The notes: generated by a model not told the origin, from the letters alone. A stretch of DNA of 64,000 nucleotides from Dacryopinax spathularia (GCA_037974965.1 JBBPFI010000017.1:310001-374000), one strand, 5' to 3'. Shown: positions 32,003-43,310, numbered from the stretch's first letter. Numbers and translations: made by a program.

Positions 32003-32540
32003 ACTTCTCCCGTGTACATCACAGTCCCCAACGCATCCAAGGACATAGAGTCGAAGGAGCAGATGCTGGCGAACCCGATCGTCAAGGCGAAAGGCGAAGA
32101 ACCCGAAGGCGAGGGTGGAGAATTACGATCTGGACTTGGCGCGCTGCGGCGGGGGGGGGAAGCAATTCAGTTCGCGGAGAAGTTCATTGGGGATCGGGAG
32201 GCGAAGGGGGAGAAGCTGGATATCGCCATCCTGAATCCTGGAATGGCGGCTGTCGCGTATGAGGCGGCGCCGACGGGGAACGACATGGTCGTCCAAGTCA
32301 ACTACCTCAGCACCGCTCTTCTCGCTCTACTTCTCCTTCGGCTACTCAAGAAGAGCACGACGTCGGAGCATACTGCAAGGCTCATGATCGTCTCTTCGAC
32401 CCTGCGCTGGCTCCGGTACGGTTGCCTGACGGAATGCCTGCCGCCGGAGATCAACCACCTTCACTAGCTCGAGAAGAGAATTTGGAACGACACGCTAGAG
32501 ATCTTGCAGAAAGTGGTGCCAAGCGTTGGCTCTGATATCC
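31990..32540 (+). pseudogene. Chimeric SDR remnant
   Basis: Frames here encode the middle of an SDR closest to copy 1 (NASKDIESKEQML, LDIAILNPGMAAV, VQVNYLSTALLAL, MIVSSTLRW). There is no N-terminal Rossmann motif, and a G-run region near 32150 disrupts the frame. At about 32466 it stops, then joins the end of a copy-3-type last exon (IWNDTLEILQKVVP). It is therefore a fusion of two array members with the catalytic Tyr-Lys box missing. Confidence 0.8.
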
Positions 32541-33300
32541 ACGTCGTTGCCGGTTCTACCTCATGTTCCTAATCTCGTGGTCCTGATCTTTTCCTTGGAA
32601 GACGGAGCGATAATCGTCGTCTTCGACGTTCGGACATTCGGGAACGTTATCTGCATAGGCGTCATGATGGGCCGAGTACATATTCGAGTGTCATCCTCCT
32701 TACAAGTATCGGGAGTATCGGAAGTATCGCCAACTTCTAACTTCATCCTGACTCGTACCGGTCGACGAGGACAGGGACACTCGTCAACCGGGTCGCGCGT
32801 CAATATATCCGGTGTTCGACCGCTGGTTGGTCCGAGATCAGAATACGTCTACCAACAGCTCCCACTAGTAAGGGATCTTCCGGAGAACGCTCGCGAATGC
32901 GCGCGTTGAACGCGGCGTAATGATGACTCGAGCTAAGAAAGATGCGGGGACGAGGCAAAAATCACGTGCGGACTCGGTGTTTTGGTGGAGGCCCATCGTG
33001 GTACTTCCGTGGGACAGGGCCACGTAAGCGTCACTGTTAATCAGCGCGCGTCAGCTTCGTCAGCCTCTTCCTTCCTTGAAGCTTCTCGTAACCACAAATG
33101 GCTTACCGGATAATGAGCGTTGCTATCAAGGGTGCGCGGCATGTACGCGCAAGCTCTTACTGCCGCCTGTGCTTCCAAATCGTCTGATCTCCCGGAAACC
33201 AATCAGTTTATCCGCTGGCGGTACATAAGCCAGACTGCCCAGGACAAACCTTGGATCTGTCAGTCAACACACCCTAGAACCTTCGCACTGAAGTTCCGAT
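32541..33300. other. Spacer before SDR copy 5
   Basis: This resembles 28.9-29.9 kb and so belongs to the duplicated unit. It ends in the repeated promoter. Confidence 0.5.
32880..33065 (+). promoter_or_regulatory. Repeated SDR promoter module, copy b
   Basis: CACGTG lies at 32963-32968, in the same context as copy a. It is followed by GTTAATCAGCGCGCG and the SDR copy 5 start 236 bp downstream. Confidence 0.55.
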
Positions 33301-34330
33301 ATGCCAAATATCCCTGATCTTCCTCCTAACACATCTCTCGCTGGCCTGTCGGTCTTGATCACCGGCGCTAACGTTGGTCTCGGCTATCATGCTGCCCTAC
33401 TCGCACTCCGACTGGGCGCGTCTCCGGTCTATCTGGCTGTGCGCACCGTCGAGAAAGGCAACAAGGCGCGCGAGTCGCTTTTGGCGGATCCTGAAGTGAA
33501 GCAGAAGAATTCGACTGCCATCGTGAAGGTGTACGAACTCGAAATGGCAAAATGGGAAGGGGTCACCTCGTTCGCAGACAAGTTCATCGCCGATCGCAGA
33601 GCGGCTGGCGAAGGCCTCGATGTCGCTATCCTGAATGCCGGAATTGTTAACATGGATTTCGAATTGGCGCCGACGGGAAACGAAGCCGTGCTACAGGTCA
33701 ACCATCTCTCGACAGCACTGCTCGCACTCCTGCTTTTGCCGCTCCTTCGCAGCAGCACGACGCCGCAGCATATTGCCAGGCTTACTATCATCTCCAGCGG
33801 GATGCACAAGCGTGCGTCCTTGAAGCGAAATCCGCCAGAAAACGTCAACTATCTGTCCTCGCTCAACGATAAGAAGACTTTCAGTGGTGCGGACCGGTAC
33901 GGACTGAGCAAGCTCTTGATCATCTTCTTTCTCCGTCAGCTATCCCAGAAGATCAACAGCAACGAACTGATCATCAACACCGTATGCCCTGGAATGATCA
34001 AGACCGAGCTGAACCGAAACGTTCCCTGGTGGGCAACGCCATTCGTGTGGGCTTTGACGACCGCTATCGCAAATCCGGCTGAGAAAGGGGCGGCTTGCTA
34101 CATCCATGCTGTGGCCTGCGTGGGGAAAGAGAGCCACGGCCTCTGGTATCAGTACAGCAAATTGACACCGTAAGTGCATCGATGTGAAAGGTTGCAAAAT
34201 GCTGATCATCGGTCACAGATATTCCGACGTTGTTACGGGGCCCGAAAGTCCGAAGCTTCAGAAGAGGGTTTGGGATGAGACGCTGGAGATATTGCAGAAA
34301 GTCGTGCCGGGCATCGGCTCTGATATTTGA
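33301..34330 (+). CDS. Short-chain dehydrogenase/reductase, array copy 5
   Basis: Exons 33301-34169 and 34219-34330 give 326 aa, with a 49-bp intron. It has TGANVGLG, NAG, IISSGMH and YGLSK, and all catalytic residues are kept. It is the sister of copy 4. Differences are spread over exon 1 but vanish in the last exon, where the identical duplicated block begins. It is a probable NAD(P)-dependent oxidoreductase of unknown substrate. Confidence 0.93.
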
Positions 34331-35384
34331 TGGTCCCCAGACTTCTTGTGTGTACGCTCAACGCTGCTCGTTCTCTCATTGAGCTCTTCTTGCGTTGCGA
34401 CCATGACGACAACCTTCCCCAAACTATTCGAGTAACGGTATGCACCATAATACTACCGGCTGCCGTCCCAGCCGCGTCAAACGGCTTTTGCGCCTTGGTA
34501 AACTCCAGAATAGCTTTCACGAACCTGTTTCCCAGCCGTTCAGTTGGAAGCCAAGGATGGTGATAAGACCACCGTGTATACCTTTTCGTTGAGTTGGTGA
34601 AAGACGAATTGGGCCAGCTTAGCATCTGGAAGAAGTACGAGCCCATGTGGATTCCGGACCTGAATACCGTGAGCAAAGCACGTCACTCGGGAGAAGACGC
34701 AGAAGACGCGCACATGAAGCATGCAGCCTATGGCACCAGCATACCCCGGATCCATGATACCCGCCGAAATGTCGGCGCCAGATCTCCAAAGCGAGCTACG
34801 AACAAAGATTTGGCCGACGACGTCCTCAGGACAGCAGACCGTCTCGTTGAAATCCACCAGATACGACCCGGGAGTGAGTCGAAGACGACCGTCTTGGAAG
34901 GGAACATCTTCTGTCCCAGCGGTCTTTCGACGGGTGTTGTCGAAATCTATCGTGCCTAATTTGTGGGACGGTGGCTCGATTAACTTTCGGTTTCCCCGCG
35001 CCGGGGTGAATCTTGGACTTACCAGGGCCCGTCCATGCACGGACCGCCTTGAGACTCAGATCGACGCCACAAGGTTGTACTTGTGATCTAGAGCACCGCA
35101 AACCGCGGAGGATACCGCGTGCGAGGATGTCAGTGCCGGGGAGGATCATGTCGTGGAGCAGCGGGAGGACTGATGACCTATGGCTTCGTGAAGCACCCGG
35201 TTTGACGTTGTCCCTGAGCTCCGCTTTATCAGGTCCTGCTCCCCAGAAGCCGATCGCCGCGTTTCTGGGAAGTCTCTCGTTACTCAACTTGGATGTGATG
35301 GTGAGACCGTCCGAGACTGTCTCTTCAAAGCTCCGAGATTGACTCTCAGAGAGAATCCGCTGCCCTTATTTCCCGGAGCTCGGT
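34242..35384. repeat. Segmental duplication, copy 2
   Basis: This is the partner of 30860-32002. Every reading frame of the segment is the same in both copies, on both strands. Confidence 0.85.
34540..35149 (-). CDS. dUTPase / dCTP deaminase-like protein, copy 2
   Basis: Exons on the minus strand are 35023-35149, 34714-34955 and 34540-34659, giving 162 aa identical to copy 1. The start, both introns and all motifs are the same. Two identical genes would double the dose unless one promoter is missing, but the upstream sequence is also copied for about 235 bp before similarity falls. Confidence 0.85.
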
Positions 35385-35650
35385 ACCTCTCCCGTACACA
35401 TCACAGTCCCCAACGCATCCAAGGACATAGAGTCGAAGGAGCAGATGCTGGCCGACCCGATCGTCAAGGCGAAAGGCGAAGAACCCGAAGGCGAGGGTGG
35501 AGAATTACGATCTGGACATGGCGCGCTGGGAGGGGCCAATTCAGTTCGCGGAGAAGTTCATTGGCGAGGGGCGAGAAGCTGGATATCGCCATCCTCAATG
35601 CTGGTGTTGGGAGCAAGAGGGCAGCCACGCTAGACGCGCGGCTGCGATAC
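35370..35650 (+). pseudogene. Short SDR remnant
   Basis: This is a second, shorter fragment of a copy-1-like SDR (NASKDIESKEQMLADP, then DLDMARWEGPIQFAEKF in another frame). It lacks both the nucleotide-binding start and the catalytic end. It follows the duplicated block exactly as the longer remnant does at 31990, so it belongs to the same duplication and was shortened afterwards. Confidence 0.8.
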
Positions 35651-35749
35651 TGTACAGTTCCTTGCTTATGTGTAGGGACGCGGGTCTAGGCAAATTCTGC
35701 AGTCCGGCCTAATCTTCTCGTTGTTCCCTGCCATTAATCTTCCCCAGAA

Positions 35750-35935
35750 CGCTCGCGAATGCGCGCGTTGAAGGCGGCGTAATGATGAGTCGAGCTAAGA
35801 AAAATGTGGGAACCAGGCAAAAATCACGTGCAGACGTGTTGTTTTGGTGGAGGTCCATCGTGGTACTTCCGTGGGACGGGGCCACGTAAGCGTCACTGTT
35901 AATCAGCGCGCGTCAGCTTCGTCAGCCTCGTCCTA
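35750..35935 (+). promoter_or_regulatory. Orphan copy of the SDR promoter module, copy c
   Basis: CACGTG at 35825-35830 and the surrounding words match copies a and b, but no SDR follows. It marks a third unit whose gene is lost, or the array breakpoint near 35,940. Confidence 0.5.
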
Positions 35936-36008
35936 CCGTGGGCGTGAACTGCAAGCTCTGATTTTTGTGTCCGTACTCCGCGTCTCAGCGTACGCCGTAT
36001 CCTGCGTG

Positions 36009-36072
36009 TCCTCCATGGACGCCGAGGACGCGGAGTACGCGTCGAAAGTCCTCCATGGACGCCGAGGACGCT
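36009..36072 (+). repeat. 24-bp direct repeat, two copies
   Basis: The word GTCCTCCATGGACGCCGAGG and its next four bases occur at 36009-36032 and 36049-36072, 40 bp apart. It lies right after the array breakpoint. Confidence 0.7.
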
Positions 36073-36720
36073 GGCCGGAGTCATGCGGCTCATGTTCGTC
36101 CTTCTCGAACAATGAAATCAGTCCGATACTTTCGCCAGTTCAAGCCGCACGCCAGACTTTATGGCATGCGTGTACTCTGGTCCTTAGTCTTTGATCGTAT
36201 GTCCTGAGTACTACGCAAAGAGTATCCTTAAGAAAGTCAGTATGAAATAACCTCACCCGTCACGGACCGTCTCGTTGGCTCTCGCAATGTAAGAGGAAGG
36301 TGGAATCTCTCCGGCTGCTCTAATGACATTCGGGAGATCTTCAACGAAGGGCGAGTGTTCCGTATTTCCTCCGCCTAATCGTGGATCAATGACTGGAGGA
36401 GGCTGTTTCGATGCTCGTATCTGTTAACATTAGTAGCATTAGTGACAGAGTGTTGCTGACCTAGACAGTAGTGTATCGGGCGCCAGGCAGAGAGTGGTTC
36501 TTCGGCCGACAACTACCCTACTAAAGATGAAACAGGCGGGGAGTACTTTGCACCAGAGGGGTATGCATACTGCAGTTCGACCGACGGGTCTGCGGACGGT
36601 GGAGCCAGGATTCATGGGACAACTGGACTTACAGTATTCACTGGAGAAAGGGAGTCGCTCCAACCACGTATGTTCATCAATTACACAAACCAAGTAATGT
36701 ACACTAGAGGCATCCATCAA
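36073..36720. other. Region without a clear gene
   Basis: A plus-strand frame near 36480-36660 reads like a short exon (RQAESGSS then TGLTVFTGERESLQP), followed by GTATGT. It starts with a word, GTAGTGTATCGGGCGCCAGG, shared in part with 45382 and with the alpha-kinase. I cannot connect it to a gene. Confidence 0.35.
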
Positions 36721-37551
36721 TCACGCAGAATCAAGAACTCCAACGCTGTTTAGGATCAAGACAACAAGTTTGACCAGGTAGAACAGGATCTTTGCACCAC
36801 TCGCCGCCATCTCCAAGATGTGTTGCCAGCGACTGGTCTCCTCTTGCTGGTAGGTATTGTTCATCTCCTCACCCGGTATGCTGTAGCTCGTCGCATGTGC
36901 AGTCCCAGCAGACACCTGTACATTTGCTTCATACAGGCCGCCTTTCTCTATCGTAGGACGCAGAGTGCGAGTCGTGAACTGCTGGGGTGTTAGAGGTCTA
37001 CCGCTCAATCAGGAGTCCCGCGTCCCCCCTTACCTTGCGATCACTTGGGCTTCGCGCGAGGGCATGTGGGTCAGAAGATGGGTCAAGTGACCCATCATCA
37101 GCCTATATGCGCGATCTCCATATAATAAAGACGGCAAGGAGCAAAATAGCTTACAGCATAGACTTGAGGACGACCTGTAAAGCGCCGTTTAGTTGCCTAC
37201 CAGAGGGAAATCAGCGGTTACAGCATGCGGAGCGACGTGTATGCGCACTTGGAAGCTGGGACCATGAGAATCACTGTTCTTGCCGCTTTTGTCGTTCTCA
37301 TCGTCCATGCCGTCCATGCCGTGCATGTCGTGTATGCGTTTTCTACCGCCCTTGACCTTCGGCACGTTTGAGCGCTTCAGCCTGACGAAGATACCTTCAC
37401 GGTCCTGACTCCCTCCATGAGGGTTCGAGTTCGGCGCAGCCGTCTATACCATGCTTAGCGTTCATGATCCAGGCTCGACGAGAGGCAGCATACGCACCTT
37501 ACTAGACGACTTCCAGAATCCTGCCTTACGCTCTTCAGAGCCATCGTCCAT
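36721..37551 (-). CDS. Small unknown protein with C-terminal hydrophobic helix
   Basis: Minus-strand exons 37498-37551 and 37201-37443 join in phase across a 54-bp intron. A last exon runs from about 36981 to 36721. The intron before it is about 220 bp or hides a tiny exon, so that junction is uncertain. The start is MDDGSEERKAGFW. The middle has a His/Met/Gly run (HDMHGMDGMDDENDKSGKN). The last exon has YEANVQVSAGTAHATSYS and ends in a membrane-like helix (KILFYLVKLVVLILNSVGV). A tail-anchored membrane protein is possible. No family is recognised. Confidence 0.5.
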
Positions 37552-38813
37552 TCTAGGTGCTGAACGAGAACCGGTGTCTTGTACACTTTGATGAGCGTGA
37601 TAGGTCATCTGGACAACCCTTTCTGGGTGGAAGAGGCACGATGTGCTTGTCGTTCCTGCGAGAATCCCTCTGTCGAGTAAAAACCGTTGGCTTGATACCT
37701 ACGACGGGAAGAAATTGATCAGTCTGATCGATAGCTTGCACATTCGAAGATGTGTACCTTGACTTTCCGGACTAGCGGTGAAGTAGTTGACGAGGGTGAG
37801 CTTATCCGTCAGACTTCCCAGTTGGTGGTTTGAAGCAATGAGTCACGGCTACCGTGACTGTCTGTCCTGCAGACAGAAGCCGCGGCGGACGCAGGGTAGA
37901 GGACTCATACGCTGCGGTCTGGCGTGTACAGTATGCCTTTACGAAGGCCCAGTGGGGCGCAGCTGGAAGTAATCACAGTCGTCTTCCCGTGTCCGATTGC
38001 TATTGGAAAAACGGGCTGAGGACGCCAAGTCGGGCAAGGAATAAGTGATTTAGGATGGATGATAATCCACGCCGAGGCGCATGTCATTTTAGACGTGGGA
38101 GGCCGCCAGTAGGAGGGGGTTGAGGAGGTAACCCAAGAGCCCAGCTTCTTGCCATGACACACTCGACAACTTGCGGCAGATGGATAGAGTGTTGCAGATC
38201 CAGACGAGTTCACTCCAGTCCAGCAAAGCACACCTTCGAGCTCCATCCTTCAGGTTGAAGCAACAAGTACGACTGGATGCTTTGGTCGCAGTACACATTG
38301 CCCGCCCAGGGACATTCAATGTCAGTTACGTCATTACAGTATCCCTGAATCCTGGCCGGCGCGCACTGAATGCGGTATTGCTGCTTACTTACAGCAAGTT
38401 GCAGCCACAACGTGTTTTCCATACCTCAATAGCCTTGAAACCCGTCTCATCACAACCATCTCCAAGCGCGATGTCAGTGGGGTTGAAGCCGGACAAGGTA
38501 GACGATTGACGTGGTGCCCCATCCCAGTTTGTATCGCACCGCGTGTGCTCAGGAGTGCGTACAGTAGCCACCCCTTCGGTATCCTATGGTGGGCTGCTCT
38601 CTGAATCGTCGAGATAGCCGATCCTGAGCTCCTGCTATAGCTTAACTTTGCATCCAGTGCAAATCGGCCTGTCCTGGTTCTTGCTGCCTGTCAAATCTGT
38701 AGACGCGGCAGGCAAAATTGTCAATTGATAACTGACGAGGCAGCTGCCTGCCGCCGTACACACAGAAGCAGCTACATCTACAACACAAAGAGGTCATTCC
38801 CCGCTCCCGCCCT
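37552..38813. other. Region without a supportable gene
   Basis: Several overlapping short frames occur on both strands and none is recognisable. One inverted copy of the dispersed 40-bp motif sits at 38681-38712. Confidence 0.4.
38681..38712 (-). repeat. Dispersed 40-bp motif, copy 1 (inverted)
   Basis: The reverse complement reads GCCGCGTCTACAGATTTGAC then AGGCAGCAA, the core shared with 43111, 43255, 53832 and 62198. Confidence 0.55.
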
Positions 38814-39705
38814 TCAAGCAGCAAGTCCTTGGTCCATCCTCTTCTCAACCCACCTGAAACCACGAACTGCGATGGTTTCGTCTCGCTTGGTAATCTGATG
38901 TGTTCTTTTAAACGCGTCCTCTTCTCTCCCAACAGCAAGGTACGCCTTTCGCATTACAGACCATACTCGCAGCACTTGGGGTTGAGGGAGTCGAACAAGA
39001 GCATGCCTACCCGCGTAGATTGAGTCGATGTCGATCCCATTCTGCCCCTCTTCGAGGAGGCATAAAGCAAGCACATATCCCCTGAGCACCTGACCGGGTC
39101 CAACGCACAGGCTGCTTATCGGCGGGGATGACGGACGGAGTTGAGCACATTCGTGGGTGACGGAGCTTGACAGCCAATCCAAGATAATGTCTTGCTCATG
39201 GGGGTACAGATCGACCTGTCGGATGCGCACCCACTCGGACTTGTCCATGACCTGGTCCAAGCCCCTCGCAGGCTGGTCGGCCCGTGTGACAAATGATTTC
39301 CACTCTTCCATCAGCTGATGTGGCTTCACCCCCAGAAGTATTTCAGCGACTACTGCGCTTTTGAGGCGCAGAGCATCAAGGAGAGTTTCTTCACCAGGCT
39401 GCGAGTGGTTGACGACTTTGGCAGGCCACCAAAGTTTGACGAGCTGGACAATCATCAAGAAGAGAGCTACTCCTGGCGGCAAATTGTGGACGTACGGTAT
39501 TCTTGTTGGGCACATCCCGCTCCAGGGCGTCATTACTGTCCTGATACGACTTGTTGAATCTATTGACCTTCGGTACCACGGTAGTCCATTTGACGCATGA
39601 ACACCATTCCCAGGTCACGCTGCGCTTGTTCTCGTCAATCGCAACCACTTCAGCAGGCGCCCAGGTGACCTTATTGGACAGTTTGAACAGTCCGATAGCA
39701 TGCAA
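38814..39705 (-). CDS. Unknown protein, exon structure unclear
   Basis: A long open minus-strand frame (38814 to about 39533) encodes about 239 residues. It includes VQLVKLWWPAKVV and a helical, leucine-rich remainder (VLRGYVLALCLLEEG). An upstream frame to 39705 has VTWAPAEVVAIDENKRSV. The two W.PA.VV strings look like the edge of Tudor- or PWWP-type barrels, but this is weak. I cannot place the start or the introns. It could be a decayed gene. Confidence 0.35.
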
Positions 39706-39966
39706 AGCCGGGCTGGGACATTTTAGTATAGCACGCTTATTCCGGGGAAGACGTCTTACGGTTCTAGCTCTGCTCCCAAAGTGGGAAGATCTGCTGAGGG
39801 CGCGTCAGCCGTATAGGTGTCCTTGGGGTCGTTCAGTAGGGTTATCGATCCTGCCGGACTGCGTATTCGGTTGGGCGTCGCACTGACTGCTCCGAGAGTT
39901 CGAATGCTAGCGATCTCGGCCCTGAATAGTGTCAGACAAGCTTGCCATATGCGCATCTTCAATGGC

Positions 39967-42358
39967 TTACCCTTCCTGTGTTTGGTTCAGATGAATGGCA
40001 TGACACATCTTGCCACATGTGTGCTGAGACAGGAAGTTATCGATGCCGGTCTGTCCCAGATCGCCTAGACCACTGTCTGCCTGGCGCCTGATACACTACG
40101 CCTCAGCAACACTAATTAGACTACAGTTGCTCATGACTCACGTATGCGTCTGCACGTCGAACAATACGATTGGCATATTCCGCTCGAGCCCAGGAAAGCG
40201 ATTTGAAGTTTGGATGCCTAAAGAATGGCATATTATCAGCTTATTCATGATGTTGTTGAAATCGCTAACCTTGAATATCCACGAGAACCAGGGTGCCGCC
40301 CGTGTGGATGACGGAGTAATGTGCCAAGCAGTCCGCGGTCGCTCCTGGAAAATTCTTTTTGGAATGCGAGCCAGCGCAATCCGTGCCGGAGAACTTCAGG
40401 GGCCTGTCGCTCCCCAGGTACTCCTCCACCAACCAAGACCGACCTTGAGCCGGAGGCAGAACCACCTCATATACAGAGGACTCGGCCACGAGGAATGCTC
40501 ACATCGTATCAGACGTTTTTCATCGCAATGCGGAGCTCAAGCGGAGCTTACGATAGATGTCCACCTCGAATTTTCGGCAGCGAGCTTGGAAAGCGGCGAG
40601 GATATCACGCATCTGCTCTGCGCGGACCAGCTCCTGGATAAGATGTGCTTTATTGGCGTATGTCGAGGGCAAGTCTCCGGTTTCGTCTTTGTACAAAGAT
40701 TTAGCTGCATATGGATACTGAACTCCATTCCCGTGCTTATGGCGCATCTTAAGAGAGATCAGCTGTGAGGCACCTGTGCGTTACACAACGCACCTTATAA
40801 GCAGCTTTGGTCGCTCCTTGAGCGAAGCAGCGTTCCTCAACGTATACCGTGAAAGGTTGCTGGCTCTTCTTGAGAAGGACAGGGTGGTAATCCACCGGAT
40901 CAATCTCGATTCCCCATTCTTCAACCACGAAGGAATTCGCTTGCTGCACAACAGAGCTGTACACTCTGGGAGCCATAGGATCTCGCGAATAGACTGCATT
41001 CCCCTTCATTGTTGGTTTGATTGGTAGTAGCACGGTCGAAGACTTCATGCCATCTTTGGAAGTTCTGGAGGTTCGACGGGGAGAATTGCTTTTTGCAAGT
41101 CCTTTGCCCCGACGAGGTGTACGAGGCGAATACGAGGCAAACTCATACGAGCTGAGGGTTGGGGTAGCTGACAAGAACGGTTCCACTCCTTCGGTTGTTG
41201 CTGAGATCTCGTCCTCAATCTCGTCCTCACAAGTTGGGCTGCCTCGCTAACATTACTCCAAGTCAGCAAATACAGAATTGCAGGATGGAAACACGAACAT
41301 AGAACTGCTGAGCCTTTGCGGCCTGCGCAAAGGGACCAGGGAACCATACGAAAGCCTTCAGCACGAGCGTTCTTGACACTATGTTTTTGTGGAGGATATG
41401 CCCATAGTTATACTTCGGGTCGCTGTGAACGTTCCAAAGGTGCTCAACCGTGCCATCCTCGGAGCCGTCCAAGAAGTCCACGTTGCTCACCGCCAGCACT
41501 AGCTGGGTGGCCTCACTGATAGGGACCGCCAATTAGTGTTCAACGCTTTCCCCTGCGGTGAGCAGCAAGAAACTGACCGAACGATATTGCACTTCGCCAC
41601 ATGACTCATCTGCAATTTGGTATCGAGGCCGCTGAGCAGAGCGGAGCGCACATCTACCCAATTCGTATCACCGGGGACAAGATCGGACAACACGATCCCA
41701 GGGAGTTGGGTTCTCCTCGGCATGCTGTAAACGGTGATAATCTGCTTGCACGCCATGAGTGCTTTTGTAGGATATGATAGAGAAGCACTGGGACTCGCCT
41801 TGATGGTTAGGAAACGCGGCTTCACCTGTTGCAATGCGCCAGACATCGCGCTATGCAACTTAGCCGCTGGGGCTCCTCCTTCCCTCAGGGAACGGGCGGT
41901 CGCCTGAGAAGCCACTGCTGCCATCCTTGAGAGCGTCTCTTGCGTAGCTTTATGATATTGTCTGCCATCGGACGGGATAGACGGCTATCTACAAATCAGA
42001 TCTGGTACTTTGGGCGTTGCTGACCGTGGGGCTCACCTTGACCTTTGCTACTTTGTGGGTCTCTAGCATCATTGATAAGCCGGCGCTTGAGCCACCATGA
42101 TGCATCCCTGCTTAGGTAGTGTGAGCGAGCGAGCGGTGAGGAAGATCGTAAGTCACCATCTTCTTTCGCTGCTCGCAGACAAGTCCCGCACCATTGCCCT
42201 TCCTTCAGATGGAGAAACGTTCGGCTGCACCCTGGACAGGGTATGGGATCGATCGGTACCGCCTCAGGGGCACGCAAGTTACAAGTGAAGCAAAACTCGT
42301 CCTTCAAGAAGCGATATTCAACTGCGCATCCTCTGCAGATGCCTTGATAAGCTGACAT
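39967..42358 (-). CDS. Alpha-kinase (MHCK/EF2K-type) with N-terminal zinc ribbons
   Basis: This is a multi-exon minus-strand gene. It starts MSAYQGICRGCAVEYR with two CxxC pairs, then CPGCSRTF and CGTCLRA, a zinc-ribbon layout typical of mushroom alpha-kinases. A Ser/Ala-rich helical region (GAPAAKLHSAMSG) follows, then a domain around 41300-41920. The kinase domain begins near 40800 with FAQGATKAAYK. It continues with YAAKSLYKDETGDL (catalytic Lys), KFSGTDCAGSHS, HTGGTLVLVDIQG (Asp and Gly-rich activation region) and IVLFDVQTHT. It ends with GLGDLGQTGI and HTCGKMC, which holds the zinc-binding His and Cys residues. The stop is TAA at 39967. Family members phosphorylate residues in helices. 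The target here is unknown. Exon junctions are only partly resolved. Confidence 0.85.
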
Positions 42359-43110
42359 CAGCGCAAGAAACTGGTTCAGATTGATCCGCTATGAGAATCA
42401 GGTCGTTGAAAGAGAGTTTGAGGGGGTCTACCACAGTGAATCGTCCTGCGTTTTATAGCCATGCAGCAAACTGTCAAAATCTCAGATGATTTCACGCATC
42501 ATAAGGATATCTGTGCCTCTTGCAACGGTAAACAGCACCGGGACATGACGAGGCAGCTTGATCCGGGTCTGGGTGCGATTGCATACGTCGAAACGGGGAA
42601 CAGTTTAGTGGCATACAGAATATCGATCTTTAGTGGAAATGGAGTCCGCCTGCGTGCGTAGGAATCGCCAGAGGAAAGATTGGGTTGAGTGGTGTGAGAG
42701 CGGGACATCGGGCATGCCGAACATGGTACACGGCCGCACGCGTGCACCAAACATCGGTGCCGTCCACGGTGTACTTGGGTTTTCTCATTCTTCCCGTTCT
42801 TTGCTTCCGCCCTCGTGTTCGGTCAGGGTCCTGTTGTTATGATCGGTGGTTCCAAAAGGAAGCACACCGCATCCCACTATTCTTCCTCCGTCGGTGTGAT
42901 AGCTCATGGCAACAGCCAGCTGGTCATTCGACAGGCGAATTCGCTCATTATCTCTGCAGCTTCTGCTTCTTTTTGAGGACTGTCGACAGTAGTCAATGCA
43001 AGGCGGAAGAGGCACCATGGCCTTGACACGGGGGGGTTACAGGAGAGCAGCGGCTCCGCCGGCCAGTCTCCTGCGCAATCGATCGATGTACGCCTTAACC
43101 CAATTCTTCG

Positions 43111-43168
43111 TGCTTCCGCCGCGTCTCCAGAGTGGGTCAGGCAGCAAGAATCATATGCACTGCGGAAG
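43111..43168 (+). repeat. Dispersed 40-bp motif, copy 2
   Basis: It reads TGCTTCCGCCGCGTCTCCAG, then AGTGGGTCAGGCAGCAAGAA, and goes on with TCATATGCACTGCGGAAG, which is shared with copy 3. Confidence 0.6.
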
Positions 43169-43254
43169 AGCCCCACTGGACCCGTTGCGATAGAATAGAA
43201 GCGGCTTCATGCATTCCTCTGCTTCGATCAGTGGACACGGCGGACTATTCTTGG

Positions 43255-43310
43255 TGCTTCTGCTACGTCTGCAGAGTGACAGGCAGCAATAATCATGTGC
43301 ACTGCGGAAG
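43255..43310 (+). repeat. Dispersed 40-bp motif, copy 3
   Basis: It reads TGCTTCTGCTACGTCTGCAG, then AGTGACAGGCAGCAATAA and TCATGTGCACTGCGGAAG. Together with copy 2 it forms a local duplication. Confidence 0.6.

Noticed and set aside
36440-36720. Cys-rich minus-strand frame
   Set aside because: It is short, has no domain, and overlaps a better-looking plus-strand exon candidate.
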